The notes under the pieces were generated by a model. That model did not search any database. It saw only the letters and a program-made list of their open reading frames with translations, and was not told where the DNA came from. 7,038 nt of DNA from Deltaproteobacteria bacterium. GTDB lineage: Bacteria > Desulfobacterota > GWC2-55-46 > JAUVFY01. Both the position numbers and the translations under genes were made by a program. Shown in pieces: positions 1 to 5,621 of this stretch (within the stretch, counting starts at the first letter, position 1; every line of letters starts with the position of its first letter). Where the stretch lies: assembly GCA_030594025.1 (NCBI GenBank), contig JAUVFY010000064.1, positions 1 through 7,038 of the forward strand, in the 5' to 3' direction.

Positions 1-339
1 ATGAAAAGCGAATACGTCTTTGCAAGCGAGGCCGGGACGAAGATCCTCGCCTGTAACTTGCATAGAGGCTTTTGCGGAGCCCTGAAGCGGTCAAAGATCA
101 CGGATTTCAGGTTCCACGACCTCCGTCACACCTTCGCAACCCGTCTCGCCCAAGCTGGCGTCGATCTCTACAAGATAGCAAGGCTCCTAGGGCACAAGGA
201 TATCAAGATGACCCAGCGATACGCGCATCACTACCCGGAGAGCCTGAGGGACGGGGTTGAGGTTTTGGACGCAAAGCGTGACGAATTTGTCACATTTTCG
301 TCACAGTCAAATGAAAAGGGGTCACGACATAAGCCGTAA
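1..339 (+). CDS. Tyrosine recombinase/phage-type integrase, C-terminal catalytic part (5' end outside window)
   Basis: Site-specific tyrosine recombinases integrate and excise prophages and genomic islands through a covalent phosphotyrosyl intermediate. This 112-residue stretch holds the end of the catalytic domain. It has HDLRHTFATRL with the HxxR pair H39/R42, LLGH with H65, and the nucleophile Y74 in TQRYAH. The upstream catalytic Arg and Lys and the N-terminal core-binding and arm-binding domains are missing. The ATG at base 1 sits inside conserved domain sequence, so it is probably an internal Met of a longer gene rather than a true start. A genuinely truncated remnant cannot be excluded. 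The residues after about 92 are a low-conservation tail rich in Ser, Lys and Glu. The stop codon lies 14 bp from the 3' end of a convergent tRNA-Asn, the usual place for an element-borne integrase beside its attachment site. Family assignment is secure; activity is unknown. Confidence 0.9.
   Translation: MKSEYVFASEAGTKILACNLHRGFCGALKRSKITDFRFHDLRHTFATRLAQAGVDLYKIARLLGHKDIKMTQRYAHHYPESLRDGVEVLDAKRDEFVTFSSQSNEKGSRHKP
278..325. repeat. Helically phased GTCAC/GTGAC pentamers in the integrase tail
   Basis: GTGAC occurs at 278-282 and GTCAC at 289-293, 300-304 and 321-325. Start-to-start distances are 11, 11 and 21 bp, about one, one and two helical turns, so all four fall on the same DNA face. 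The first two form the dyad GTGACGAATTTGTCAC. The position near the integrase end and the tRNA is where arm-type recombinase or excisionase sites are often found. Binding by either protein is inference. The sequence is also coding (VTFSSQ-like tail), so the spacing could be partly a codon effect. Confidence 0.4.
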
Positions 340-345
340 CCCCTT
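316..345 (-). terminator. Candidate rho-independent terminator for tRNA-Asn
   Basis: The perfect 7 bp stem AAGGGGT (316-322) / ACCCCTT (339-345) encloses a 16-nt loop. Read on the minus strand it begins 8 nt after the tRNA CCA end and is followed by TTCATTT, giving a T-rich tail of TTTTCATTT with the last stem bases. The dyad includes the integrase stop codon. The large loop and interrupted T tract make it a modest terminator. It could instead be part of the attachment region or a bidirectional structure. Confidence 0.4.
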
Positions 346-353
346 GAAAAGTC

Positions 354-429
354 TGGCTCCCGGGGAGGGATTCGAACCCCCGACAAGGTGGTTAACAGCC
401 ACCTGCTCTACCGGCTGAGCTACCCGGGA
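354..429 (-). tRNA. tRNA-Asn (anticodon GTT), CCA encoded
   Basis: On the minus strand the 76-nt sequence folds as a full cloverleaf. The acceptor stem TCCCGGG (429-423) pairs perfectly with CCCGGGA (364-358). The discriminator is G (357) and the encoded CCA is at 356-354. The anticodon stem GGTGG/CCACC encloses loop CTGTTAA with anticodon GTT at 396-394, which reads Asn codons AAC and AAT. The T loop TTCGAAT lies in GGGGGTTCGAATCCCTC, and the D arm contains AGCTCAGCCGGTAGAGC. G73 is usual for bacterial tRNA-Asn. The 3' half faces an integrase gene, so it is probably the chromosomal attachment site of an integrative element. The 3' half is intact and the gene should be functional. Confidence 0.97.
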
Positions 430-477
430 TTTTTATATTGTCCACAGTCCTCGGTCGCAGAATATCTCGAGCATTTA

Positions 478-507
478 ATAATAATATTTTACCCGATAAT
501 AAGTCAA
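478..507 (-). promoter_or_regulatory. Candidate sigma-70 promoter for tRNA-Asn
   Basis: Read on the minus strand, TTGACT (507-502; 5 of 6 to consensus) is followed after 18 nt by TATTAT (483-478; 5 of 6). Transcription would start near 471, giving a 5' leader of about 42 nt before the tRNA. The -35 box overlaps the end of rsmE, including its TGA stop. The 74 bp between rsmE and the tRNA is otherwise AT-rich with no other gene. Read-through from rsmE could also transcribe the tRNA. Confidence 0.5.
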
Positions 508-1301
508 GTTTTAACTCCTTTTTCTTTCACTCCAGGGGCCTGCCCACCTATATCGCCGAGCTCGTACTGGATAATCGTAAGGGCGGATACAGCGGCCGTC
601 TCGGCCCTCAAAGTACGGGGCCCGAGTGAAAAAACTCTAAAACCCTCTTTGATCGCTTTTTCAACCTCGGCCTCGGTAAGCCCCCCCTCGGGCCCCACAA
701 GCACAATTACTCTATCGCCTGTCCGAAGCCTCTTTGAGCTCACGGACCGTAGCGTCCGTTTAAGACCCGGACGGCCCCTGGCGGCAGGCACCTTCTCGAG
801 CAGGACCTTCAACCCCTCGGGGCTTCCCTTTATGGCACTTTTAAAGTCAGTTATATCGATACGGGGCAGAATGCTCCTCCCGCACTGCTTGGCCGCCTCT
901 TGAGAGACCCTCCTCCACCTTGAGATTTTTTTACCCTTCCTTGCGCTGTCGAACACGGGTATTGTACGGGGTGTCGTAAAGAAGATGACCTCCTTTACGC
1001 CGAGCTCTGTTGCCTTCTGCACTATGAACTCCGGCTTTTCGCCCTTAACAAGGCCCTGAAGGAGGGTCACTTCCAGGGGGCTCTCGGTCGTGACCTCTAT
1101 TATGCCTTTGACCGTAACCCGTGCCGAGCCCTTGCCCACCGAGGTAACTACGCCTTCGAGCTCAAGCCCCTTTCCATTGAAAAGGCTCACCTCTGTACCT
1201 GGTTTTAGCCTCAAGGCCCCTTTAAGATGGCGGAACTCGGTACCCTTGATGGTTGCGTGCTCCGCATCCGCGTCTATCTCCTCGACAAAGAACCTTCTCA
1301 T
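504..1301 (-). CDS. rsmE: 16S rRNA (uracil(1498)-N(3))-methyltransferase RsmE
   Basis: RsmE methylates N3 of U1498 in 16S rRNA of the assembled 30S subunit using S-adenosylmethionine. The 265 residues match the family's usual length of about 240-265. Residues 1-70 form the PUA-like RNA-binding domain, with the RHL...LRLKPG pattern around 24-35. From about 75 to 250 is the SPOUT (alpha/beta-knot) methyltransferase domain, with KATELGV at 96-102, GPEGGLTEAE at 203-212 and LGPRTLRAETAA at 226-237. The last two are the SAM-binding knot signatures. The tail GGQAPGVKEKGVKT is variable. The ATG overlaps the prmA stop as ATGA, with AAAGG about 7 nt upstream, so translation is likely coupled to prmA. 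It is the last protein gene of the minus-strand run, with tRNA-Asn 74 bp downstream. Confidence 0.96.
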   Translation of the reverse strand: MRRFFVEEIDADAEHATIKGTEFRHLKGALRLKPGTEVSLFNGKGLELEGVVTSVGKGSARVTVKGIIEVTTESPLEVTLLQGLVKGEKPEFIVQKATELGVKEVIFFTTPRTIPVFDSARKGKKISRWRRVSQEAAKQCGRSILPRIDITDFKSAIKGSPEGLKVLLEKVPAARGRPGLKRTLRSVSSKRLRTGDRVIVLVGPEGGLTEAEVEKAIKEGFRVFSLGPRTLRAETAAVSALTIIQYELGDIGGQAPGVKEKGVKT

Positions 1302-2203
1302 GCTCGCCTTTCAAAGACAGGGCAGACCCACCCGCCTTCTGTATATGTCTTAATGTGCCAGAGCCCCACACGCCTGTAAGCTGAGACGACGTCGCGGAGC
1401 TCCTCTTTGAGTATACCGGAAAGTATTATAAACCCGCCCGTTTGAACCCTTTCTGCGAGCAGGGGGGCGAGTTTTACGAGCTCACCGGAAACGATGTTGG
1501 AGACGATTAAATTAAAACTCCCCTTCAGCTCTCCAACCGGTTTTCTGGTGAGCTCGACCCTCACGTCGTTAAGTCTCGCGTTTTTCCTTGCAACCTTGAG
1601 CGCCACCGGGTCTGTATCCACCCCGAGCGCCCTTTTTACCCCCAGTTTCTTTGCCGCGATTGCAAGTATACCCGTTCCGGTGCCCACGTCAAGGACTGTA
1701 CAAGCGGTGGCCTTTTGCCCGAGTACATTGGCCATCGCCTTGAGGCATATTTTTGTGCTCGGGTGAGTGCCCGTGCCAAAGGCCATGCCCGGGTCTATCT
1801 CTAGTACGACCCTCCCGTCCTCTGCTACCCTTCGCCAGGAAGGTTTTACAAGGAAGACCCCGCATACATTAACCGGCCTTATCCACCTTTTCCACTTCTC
1901 GGTCCAGTCCCCTCCGGCATAAGGGCAAGAGGTTACCTTCCAGGCGAGTTTTTTTAATTTTTTTTCAATGGAAGGGACCTTATCTTTTTCCTCCACCCGG
2001 AGATGGGCCTTCAAGATGGAGACGGGTCCTTTCGAAAGATCCAGAACCCCGGGGCTCCCAGTATCAATAAGGATTTGAGAGGCTATATCTTTTCCACGGG
2101 GCGGCCCCTTTGCGGTAATCTCCAGCCAGTTTTCTGTCTTTTGTGACCCCTTGGTCCGTGACTTTCGAGGCAGTGGGCGTTTAGACATGTCAGTCTGTGG
2201 CAT
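1298..2203 (-). CDS. prmA: Ribosomal protein L11 methyltransferase PrmA
   Basis: PrmA trimethylates ribosomal protein L11 with SAM. The substrate-binding N-terminal domain begins near NWLEI (25-29) and includes the DWTEKWKRW segment (99-107). It is followed by the hallmark IDPGMAFGTGTHPST (136-150), SAM motif I VLDVGTGTGILA (170-181), acidic loop GVDTDP (194-199) and SNIVSGEL (235-242), where E. coli has an NILAG-like motif. At 301 residues it is near the usual length of about 290-310. The first 24 residues are basic (K/R/S/T-rich) and precede the conserved core. The ATG at 2203 is the first possible start, because an in-frame TAA lies upstream with no ATG, GTG or TTG between. Met6 (codon at 2188) is an alternative. 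Neither has a good Shine-Dalgarno sequence. The stop overlaps the rsmE start by 4 bp. Confidence 0.96.
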   Translation of the reverse strand: MPQTDMSKRPLPRKSRTKGSQKTENWLEITAKGPPRGKDIASQILIDTGSPGVLDLSKGPVSILKAHLRVEEKDKVPSIEKKLKKLAWKVTSCPYAGGDWTEKWKRWIRPVNVCGVFLVKPSWRRVAEDGRVVLEIDPGMAFGTGTHPSTKICLKAMANVLGQKATACTVLDVGTGTGILAIAAKKLGVKRALGVDTDPVALKVARKNARLNDVRVELTRKPVGELKGSFNLIVSNIVSGELVKLAPLLAERVQTGGFIILSGILKEELRDVVSAYRRVGLWHIKTYTEGGWVCPVFERRA

Positions 2204-2234
2204 CTTTGAAAGGTAGAGGAATGCGGCGGGGCAT

Positions 2235-2263
2235 ATTTTAATTGCCTTGTTTTTCCTTGTTTA
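2235..2263 (-). promoter_or_regulatory. Weak candidate promoter for prmA-rsmE
   Basis: In the 96 bp between yajQ and prmA, the minus strand reads TAAACA (2263-2258), 17 nt, then TAAAAT (2240-2235), matching consensus at 4 and 5 of 6 positions. A start near 2228 would give a leader of about 25 nt to the prmA ATG. This gap is the largest inside the minus-strand run, so it is the natural place for an internal promoter. The match is weak, and read-through from yajQ is equally possible. Confidence 0.28.
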
Positions 2264-2269
2264 GTCAAG

Positions 2270-2299
2270 GCTAACAGCGACCCTTTTATAAAGGTTAGC
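2270..2299. repeat. Inverted repeat immediately after the yajQ stop
   Basis: GCTAAC (2270-2275) and GTTAGC (2294-2299) form a perfect 6 bp dyad around an 18-nt loop. An alternative small hairpin, CCTTT-TAT-AAAGG (2282-2294), shares one base with it. The dyad abuts the yajQ TGA at 2300-2302. There is no T tract after it on the minus strand, so it is not a classical intrinsic terminator. It could be a 3'-end stabilising structure, a protein site or chance. Confidence 0.3.
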
Positions 2300-2788
2300 T
2301 CAGGACCTCAGGTTGACGACCTGGAGGTTTAAGTTAAAATCCTTCTCCTTTACGGCCCGTATAACGGCCTGGAGGTCGTCTATCTTCTTGCCGGTGACCC
2401 TGAGCTGGTCGCCTTGAATCTGGGCCTGCACCTTGAGTTTGAGGTCCTTTACGAACTTGACGATCTCCCTTGCCTTTTCCTGGGAGATGCCCTGACGCAC
2501 CTTTATAAGCTGCCTTTTCATGGCACCCGGGGCGTCCTCAACTCTTCCGTACTCCAGGGCCTTAAGAGAGACACCACGCCTTACGAGCTTGGTCTGGAGT
2601 ATGTCGTTCAGGGCCTTGAGCTTGTAATCGTCGTCTCCAAGAAGGGTTATCTCCCCGGTCTTTTCCCACTTTATGGTGCTTTTTGTTCCCTTGAAGTCAT
2701 ACCTCTGTCCTATCTCTTTCAGGGCCTGGTTCACGGCGTTGTCGACCTCCTGGGTGTCCACCTTTGATACGATATCGAAAGAAGGCAT
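2300..2788 (-). CDS. yajQ: YajQ family (DUF520) nucleotide/nucleic-acid-binding protein
   Basis: This is a full-length YajQ at 162 residues; the family is normally about 160-165. Conserved signatures run throughout: MPSFDIVSKVD at 1-11, the RYDFKGTKS strand, KALNDILQTKL, the RRGVSLKALEYG segment, RQLIKVRQGISQEKAREIVK, QAQIQGDQLRVTGKKIDDLQAVI and the C-terminal KDFNLNLQVVN. Family knowledge: it has two ferredoxin-like domains that bind nucleic acid or nucleotides, and the Xanthomonas homologue is reported as a cyclic di-GMP effector acting with a transcription factor. Whether this one binds cyclic di-GMP cannot be seen from sequence. GGGAG lies upstream of the ATG with an A/T spacer of about 8 nt, a good ribosome binding site. 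It lies 26 bp after lolA and is probably in the same transcript. Confidence 0.96.
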   Translation of the reverse strand: MPSFDIVSKVDTQEVDNAVNQALKEIGQRYDFKGTKSTIKWEKTGEITLLGDDDYKLKALNDILQTKLVRRGVSLKALEYGRVEDAPGAMKRQLIKVRQGISQEKAREIVKFVKDLKLKVQAQIQGDQLRVTGKKIDDLQAVIRAVKEKDFNLNLQVVNLRS

Positions 2789-2814
2789 AAAAAAATCTCC
2801 CGGGCTCTCCGGCC

Positions 2815-3456
2815 TCAGGGCCTCAGAACCCTAACCCCCTGCGGCACGGAAAAGTCAAAAAGCTCATCGTTCAGGGTCTTGTTGAGCTCTATTTGGGAAA
2901 GGCTTATTGAGGTTTCGCCGCCGAAGTGGTCCTCTATGATGCTCTTTACCACGAGGTAGCTCGGCTTTTCCACTTCTATGGAAATCTTTTTGACCCCTTC
3001 GATGGGCTCCCTCGGCTCGAGGCCGAGTAGATACGTCAGGGCCTTCTCCTCGACGAGGACGACCGAAAAATTCTTCTTTAAATCACCCGTGCCCGCCAGA
3101 AAGTCCATCGCAACGGTCGCTGTGCCTGCCCTGGCGGGGGTTTCTATTACCTGTGCGAGGTCGGGCTCGTATATCCAGAAGGTTAGGCCGTCGCTTACCA
3201 CCTGGTCCTTTTGCGGGGCCGTGTAATCCCATCTCATCTTGCCGGGCTTCTTGAAATATAGCTTTCCTTTTGAAACCTCGCTTCTCGCGAGGCTCCTTAT
3301 ATAGGTCTCCTGAACGAACTCGGCCGAAAGTGTTTCTACGTTTTCGTATTTTATCTGGATCCTTGCAACTATGGTGTCTACGTCCTGGGCGAGTAGCGCT
3401 GCAGGAAGGAAAACAAAGGCAGACGACAGAATAAGAGATTTCCACCCGTAGTTCAT
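2815..3456 (-). CDS. lolA: Outer-membrane lipoprotein carrier protein LolA
   Basis: LolA is the periplasmic chaperone that takes lipoproteins released by the LolCDE ABC transporter and carries them to the outer membrane. The 213-residue product starts with a Sec signal peptide: a Lys at residue 6, a hydrophobic core at 8-22, and probable cleavage after LLA (A23/Q24). There is no lipobox cysteine, so the mature protein should be soluble in the periplasm. The core fits the LolA beta-barrel family: TLSAEFVQETY, SKGKLYFKKPGKMRWDY, SDGLTFWIYEPDLAQV and FLAGTGDL, ending in FDFSVPQGVRV. The ATG overlaps the ftsK stop by one base (TGATG), implying coupling; AGAGG lies about 11 nt upstream. ftsK-lolA adjacency is also found in E. 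coli. Its presence argues for a two-membrane cell envelope. Confidence 0.93.
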   Translation of the reverse strand: MNYGWKSLILSSAFVFLPAALLAQDVDTIVARIQIKYENVETLSAEFVQETYIRSLARSEVSKGKLYFKKPGKMRWDYTAPQKDQVVSDGLTFWIYEPDLAQVIETPARAGTATVAMDFLAGTGDLKKNFSVVLVEEKALTYLLGLEPREPIEGVKKISIEVEKPSYLVVKSIIEDHFGGETSISLSQIELNKTLNDELFDFSVPQGVRVLRP

Positions 3457-5582
3457 CAGTCGACGGACCTCTTCAGTACATCCCTGGGACGGCTTCCCTG
3501 TGCAGGGCCCACTATGCCCTCGCTCTCCATCCTCTCGATTATCCTTGCCGCCGTGTTGTAGCCGACCCGGAGCCTCCTCTGGATGTAAGAGGTGGATACA
3601 ATATCGAGCTTGCGGGCCATCTCCACGGCCTCGTTGTACCTGGCGAGGAACTCCGTGCCGAGGTCCTCGTCTGAAGCGGCCATGGTTGCGGCCTTTGCCT
3701 CTGTTATCTCCCTGTGGTACGCGGGTTTGCCCTGCTTTTTCAAAAACCCGGTGACCTTGTTTATCTCTACCTCGGAGACATATGGGCCGTGTATCCTCGA
3801 GAGTTTGGTGGAGCCGGGGGGAAGGAAAAGCAAGTCCCCTTCTCCGAGAAGCGTCTCGGCCCCCGAGGTATCGAGTATCGTGCGGGAGTCCGTACGTGAG
3901 GGGACCTGGAAGGAAATGCGTGCAGGAAAGTTTGTCTTTATAATGCCGGTTATAACGTCCACCGAAGGCCTCTGCGTTGCAACAAGAAGGTGAATACCAG
4001 AGGCCCTGGCCATCTGAGAGAGCCTCACAAGAGATTCCTCGACGTCCTTGCCCGAGGCCATCATGAGGTCCGCGAGCTCGTCTATCACGACCACTATGTA
4101 GGGGAGCCTTTTGTGTTCATCCTCCTCGTCCTCTTCCTCTTTCTTCTCGCCGGCCACAGTCCTGTTGTACATCTCTATGTTCTTCGCGCCCTTTTCGGCC
4201 ATGAGCTTGTATCTTTTACCCATCTCGGTGACGACACTCCTCAAGACCACGATAGCCCTTTTCGCATCAGTTATGACAGGGGTAAGCAGATGCGGTATGC
4301 CCTCGTAGGGAGAGAGCTCGAGCATCTTGGGGTCTATCATGATGAACCTGACGTCCTCGGGGATGGCCTTATAAAGTATGCTGAGTATCATGGCGTTCAC
4401 GGCCACGCTCTTTCCCGCGCCCGTTGCGCCGGCCAAGAGAAGATGGGGCATCTTCATGAGGTCCGCCACATAGGGATTGCCGGAGATGTCCTTTCCCAGG
4501 GCCAGAGCGAGCCTCGAAGGAGATTCCAAGAAGGCCTTGCTCTCGAGGAGCTCCTTCAACACTATCTTCTCCCGGGTCTGGTTGGGTATCTCAATGCCCA
4601 CAACGGCCTTGCCCGGGATGGGGGCGAGTATCCTTATTGACATGGCCCTCATGGCCAGGGCGAGGTCGTCCGAGAGGTTTATAATCTTGCCCACCTTAAC
4701 GCCCGGGGCGGGCTCGAACTCGTACATGGTAACAATCGGGCCTGCCCTAACCTCTACCACGCTCCCCTCGACGTCGAAGTCCTGAAGCTTTTTCTCCAGT
4801 ATCTTGGAGTTCGTAAGGAGTGTCGCCCTGTCGACGGCTTCGCTCTTCTCGGGCACCGAATCGAGAAGACCCGCGGGCGGGAGGTTGAAGGTACCCCCGG
4901 GGCTTAAGAACTCGAAGCGCTCCTGGACGGGCCTTTCCTTCGGCTTTCTTTGTACCCTGGGGGTGATTATGGCGGGTTTCGCGGCCTTCCTCAGGCTCAC
5001 TTGCTTCTTTTCAATGGGTTTAACGCGGGCAGCCTCTTCCCTCCACTTTTTAAATCTCTTAAACCCCTCAGATAAAAACTCCATGGTCCACGAGGCAGCC
5101 CCGAGGATGCCGCCGCCGAGCTGGACGAATGAAAGCCCCGTTGCGGCAACCAGGGATACGGCAAAGACCGTTACAAGAACGATGTATGTGCCGATCGTGC
5201 CCAGGTAGCCCGTAAGCAGCGTGCTTACAATACTTCCCAGTACTCCCCCTGCCTCCGGGGCCTCCATGCCCATGGCCAGAAGACCCGTTGATGCGAGCAA
5301 AAACAGCACCAGACCCACAGGTATGGAATATCTAAAGTTAAGCCCACGCCTTAAAAAGAAGAACTCAAGGGAAATGAAGAAAAAGATCGCCGGGAATACA
5401 TAGGATGCGTATCCTATGGTGATGAATAGCGCCCAGGAGAGCTTCTCTCCCGTAACACCGACGAGGTTGGAACCGTCGCCGCGTGAAAACAGGCTCGCAA
5501 CGGTGAGAAGGGAGAGAGCGAGGAAGATGAAACCCGCGACCTCGCCCTTGATAGTCTTTCTATTCTCTCTGGAACCGGCCAT
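3456..5582 (-). CDS. ftsK: FtsK/SpoIIIE family DNA translocase
   Basis: FtsK is a septum-anchored hexameric ATPase that pumps DNA and drives XerCD recombination during chromosome segregation. The N-terminus has four predicted membrane segments at about 15-33, 50-77, 86-106 and 115-153. A short basic linker follows (about 160-230, KKW, KPIEKK, RKPKER). The motor domain carries Walker A GATGAGKS (385-392) and Walker B VVVIDEL with D501/E502. The C-terminal gamma winged-helix is at 645-706 (SYIQRRLRVGYNTAARIIERME). N676, R680 and E683 of its recognition helix correspond to the residues that read polar motifs in E. coli FtsK. At 708 residues it resembles the short-linker forms rather than the 1329-residue E. 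coli protein. An acidic run (EKKEEEDEEDE, 479-489) precedes Walker B. The ATG has no clear Shine-Dalgarno sequence; the gap to the upstream gene is 39 bp. Confidence 0.97.
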   Translation of the reverse strand: MAGSRENRKTIKGEVAGFIFLALSLLTVASLFSRGDGSNLVGVTGEKLSWALFITIGYASYVFPAIFFFISLEFFFLRRGLNFRYSIPVGLVLFLLASTGLLAMGMEAPEAGGVLGSIVSTLLTGYLGTIGTYIVLVTVFAVSLVAATGLSFVQLGGGILGAASWTMEFLSEGFKRFKKWREEAARVKPIEKKQVSLRKAAKPAIITPRVQRKPKERPVQERFEFLSPGGTFNLPPAGLLDSVPEKSEAVDRATLLTNSKILEKKLQDFDVEGSVVEVRAGPIVTMYEFEPAPGVKVGKIINLSDDLALAMRAMSIRILAPIPGKAVVGIEIPNQTREKIVLKELLESKAFLESPSRLALALGKDISGNPYVADLMKMPHLLLAGATGAGKSVAVNAMILSILYKAIPEDVRFIMIDPKMLELSPYEGIPHLLTPVITDAKRAIVVLRSVVTEMGKRYKLMAEKGAKNIEMYNRTVAGEKKEEEDEEDEHKRLPYIVVVIDELADLMMASGKDVEESLVRLSQMARASGIHLLVATQRPSVDVITGIIKTNFPARISFQVPSRTDSRTILDTSGAETLLGEGDLLFLPPGSTKLSRIHGPYVSEVEINKVTGFLKKQGKPAYHREITEAKAATMAASDEDLGTEFLARYNEAVEMARKLDIVSTSYIQRRLRVGYNTAARIIERMESEGIVGPAQGSRPRDVLKRSVD
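4116..4148 (-). other. Acidic run inserted before the FtsK Walker B strand
   Basis: Residues 479-489 of the FtsK product (EKKEEEDEEDE) form a short, highly charged segment just ahead of HKRLPYIVVVIDEL. In most FtsK proteins this loop is variable but shorter. It maps to the surface of the motor domain before the catalytic acidic pair. It is most likely a tolerated surface-loop expansion, since the frame and both flanking motifs are intact. Confidence 0.5.
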
Positions 5583-5621
5583 ATTTTAGGTAAAGTCGGA
5601 ATTCGAAATTTTAAAGAAGAC

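Noticed and set aside
362..369. GGGGAGGG, matching the E. coli FtsK polar motif GGGNAGGG
   Set aside because: It lies in the conserved T arm and acceptor region of the tRNA, and is the only match I noticed, so it carries no evidence of orienting function.
430..440. TATAAA-like -10 just before the tRNA
   Set aside because: It sits only a few bases from the mature 5' end, so a start from it would fall inside the tRNA.
388..903. 171-codon plus-strand open frame
   Set aside because: It runs through the antisense of the tRNA and into rsmE, has no ribosome site or domain, and is a shadow frame.
2244..2262. AACAAGG-AAA-AACAAGG tandem repeat between yajQ and prmA (minus strand)
   Set aside because: There are only two short copies in a low-complexity purine-rich stretch, not enough to call an operator or repeat element.
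2235..2268. TTGACT (2268-2263) with TAAAAT (2240-2235) as a prmA promoter
   Set aside because: The spacer is 22 nt, too long for sigma-70. The 17-nt pairing with TAAACA was listed instead, at low confidence.
3990..4640. 216-codon plus-strand open frame
   Set aside because: It is antisense to the ftsK motor domain, has no family resemblance and is explained by codon bias of the real gene on the minus strand.
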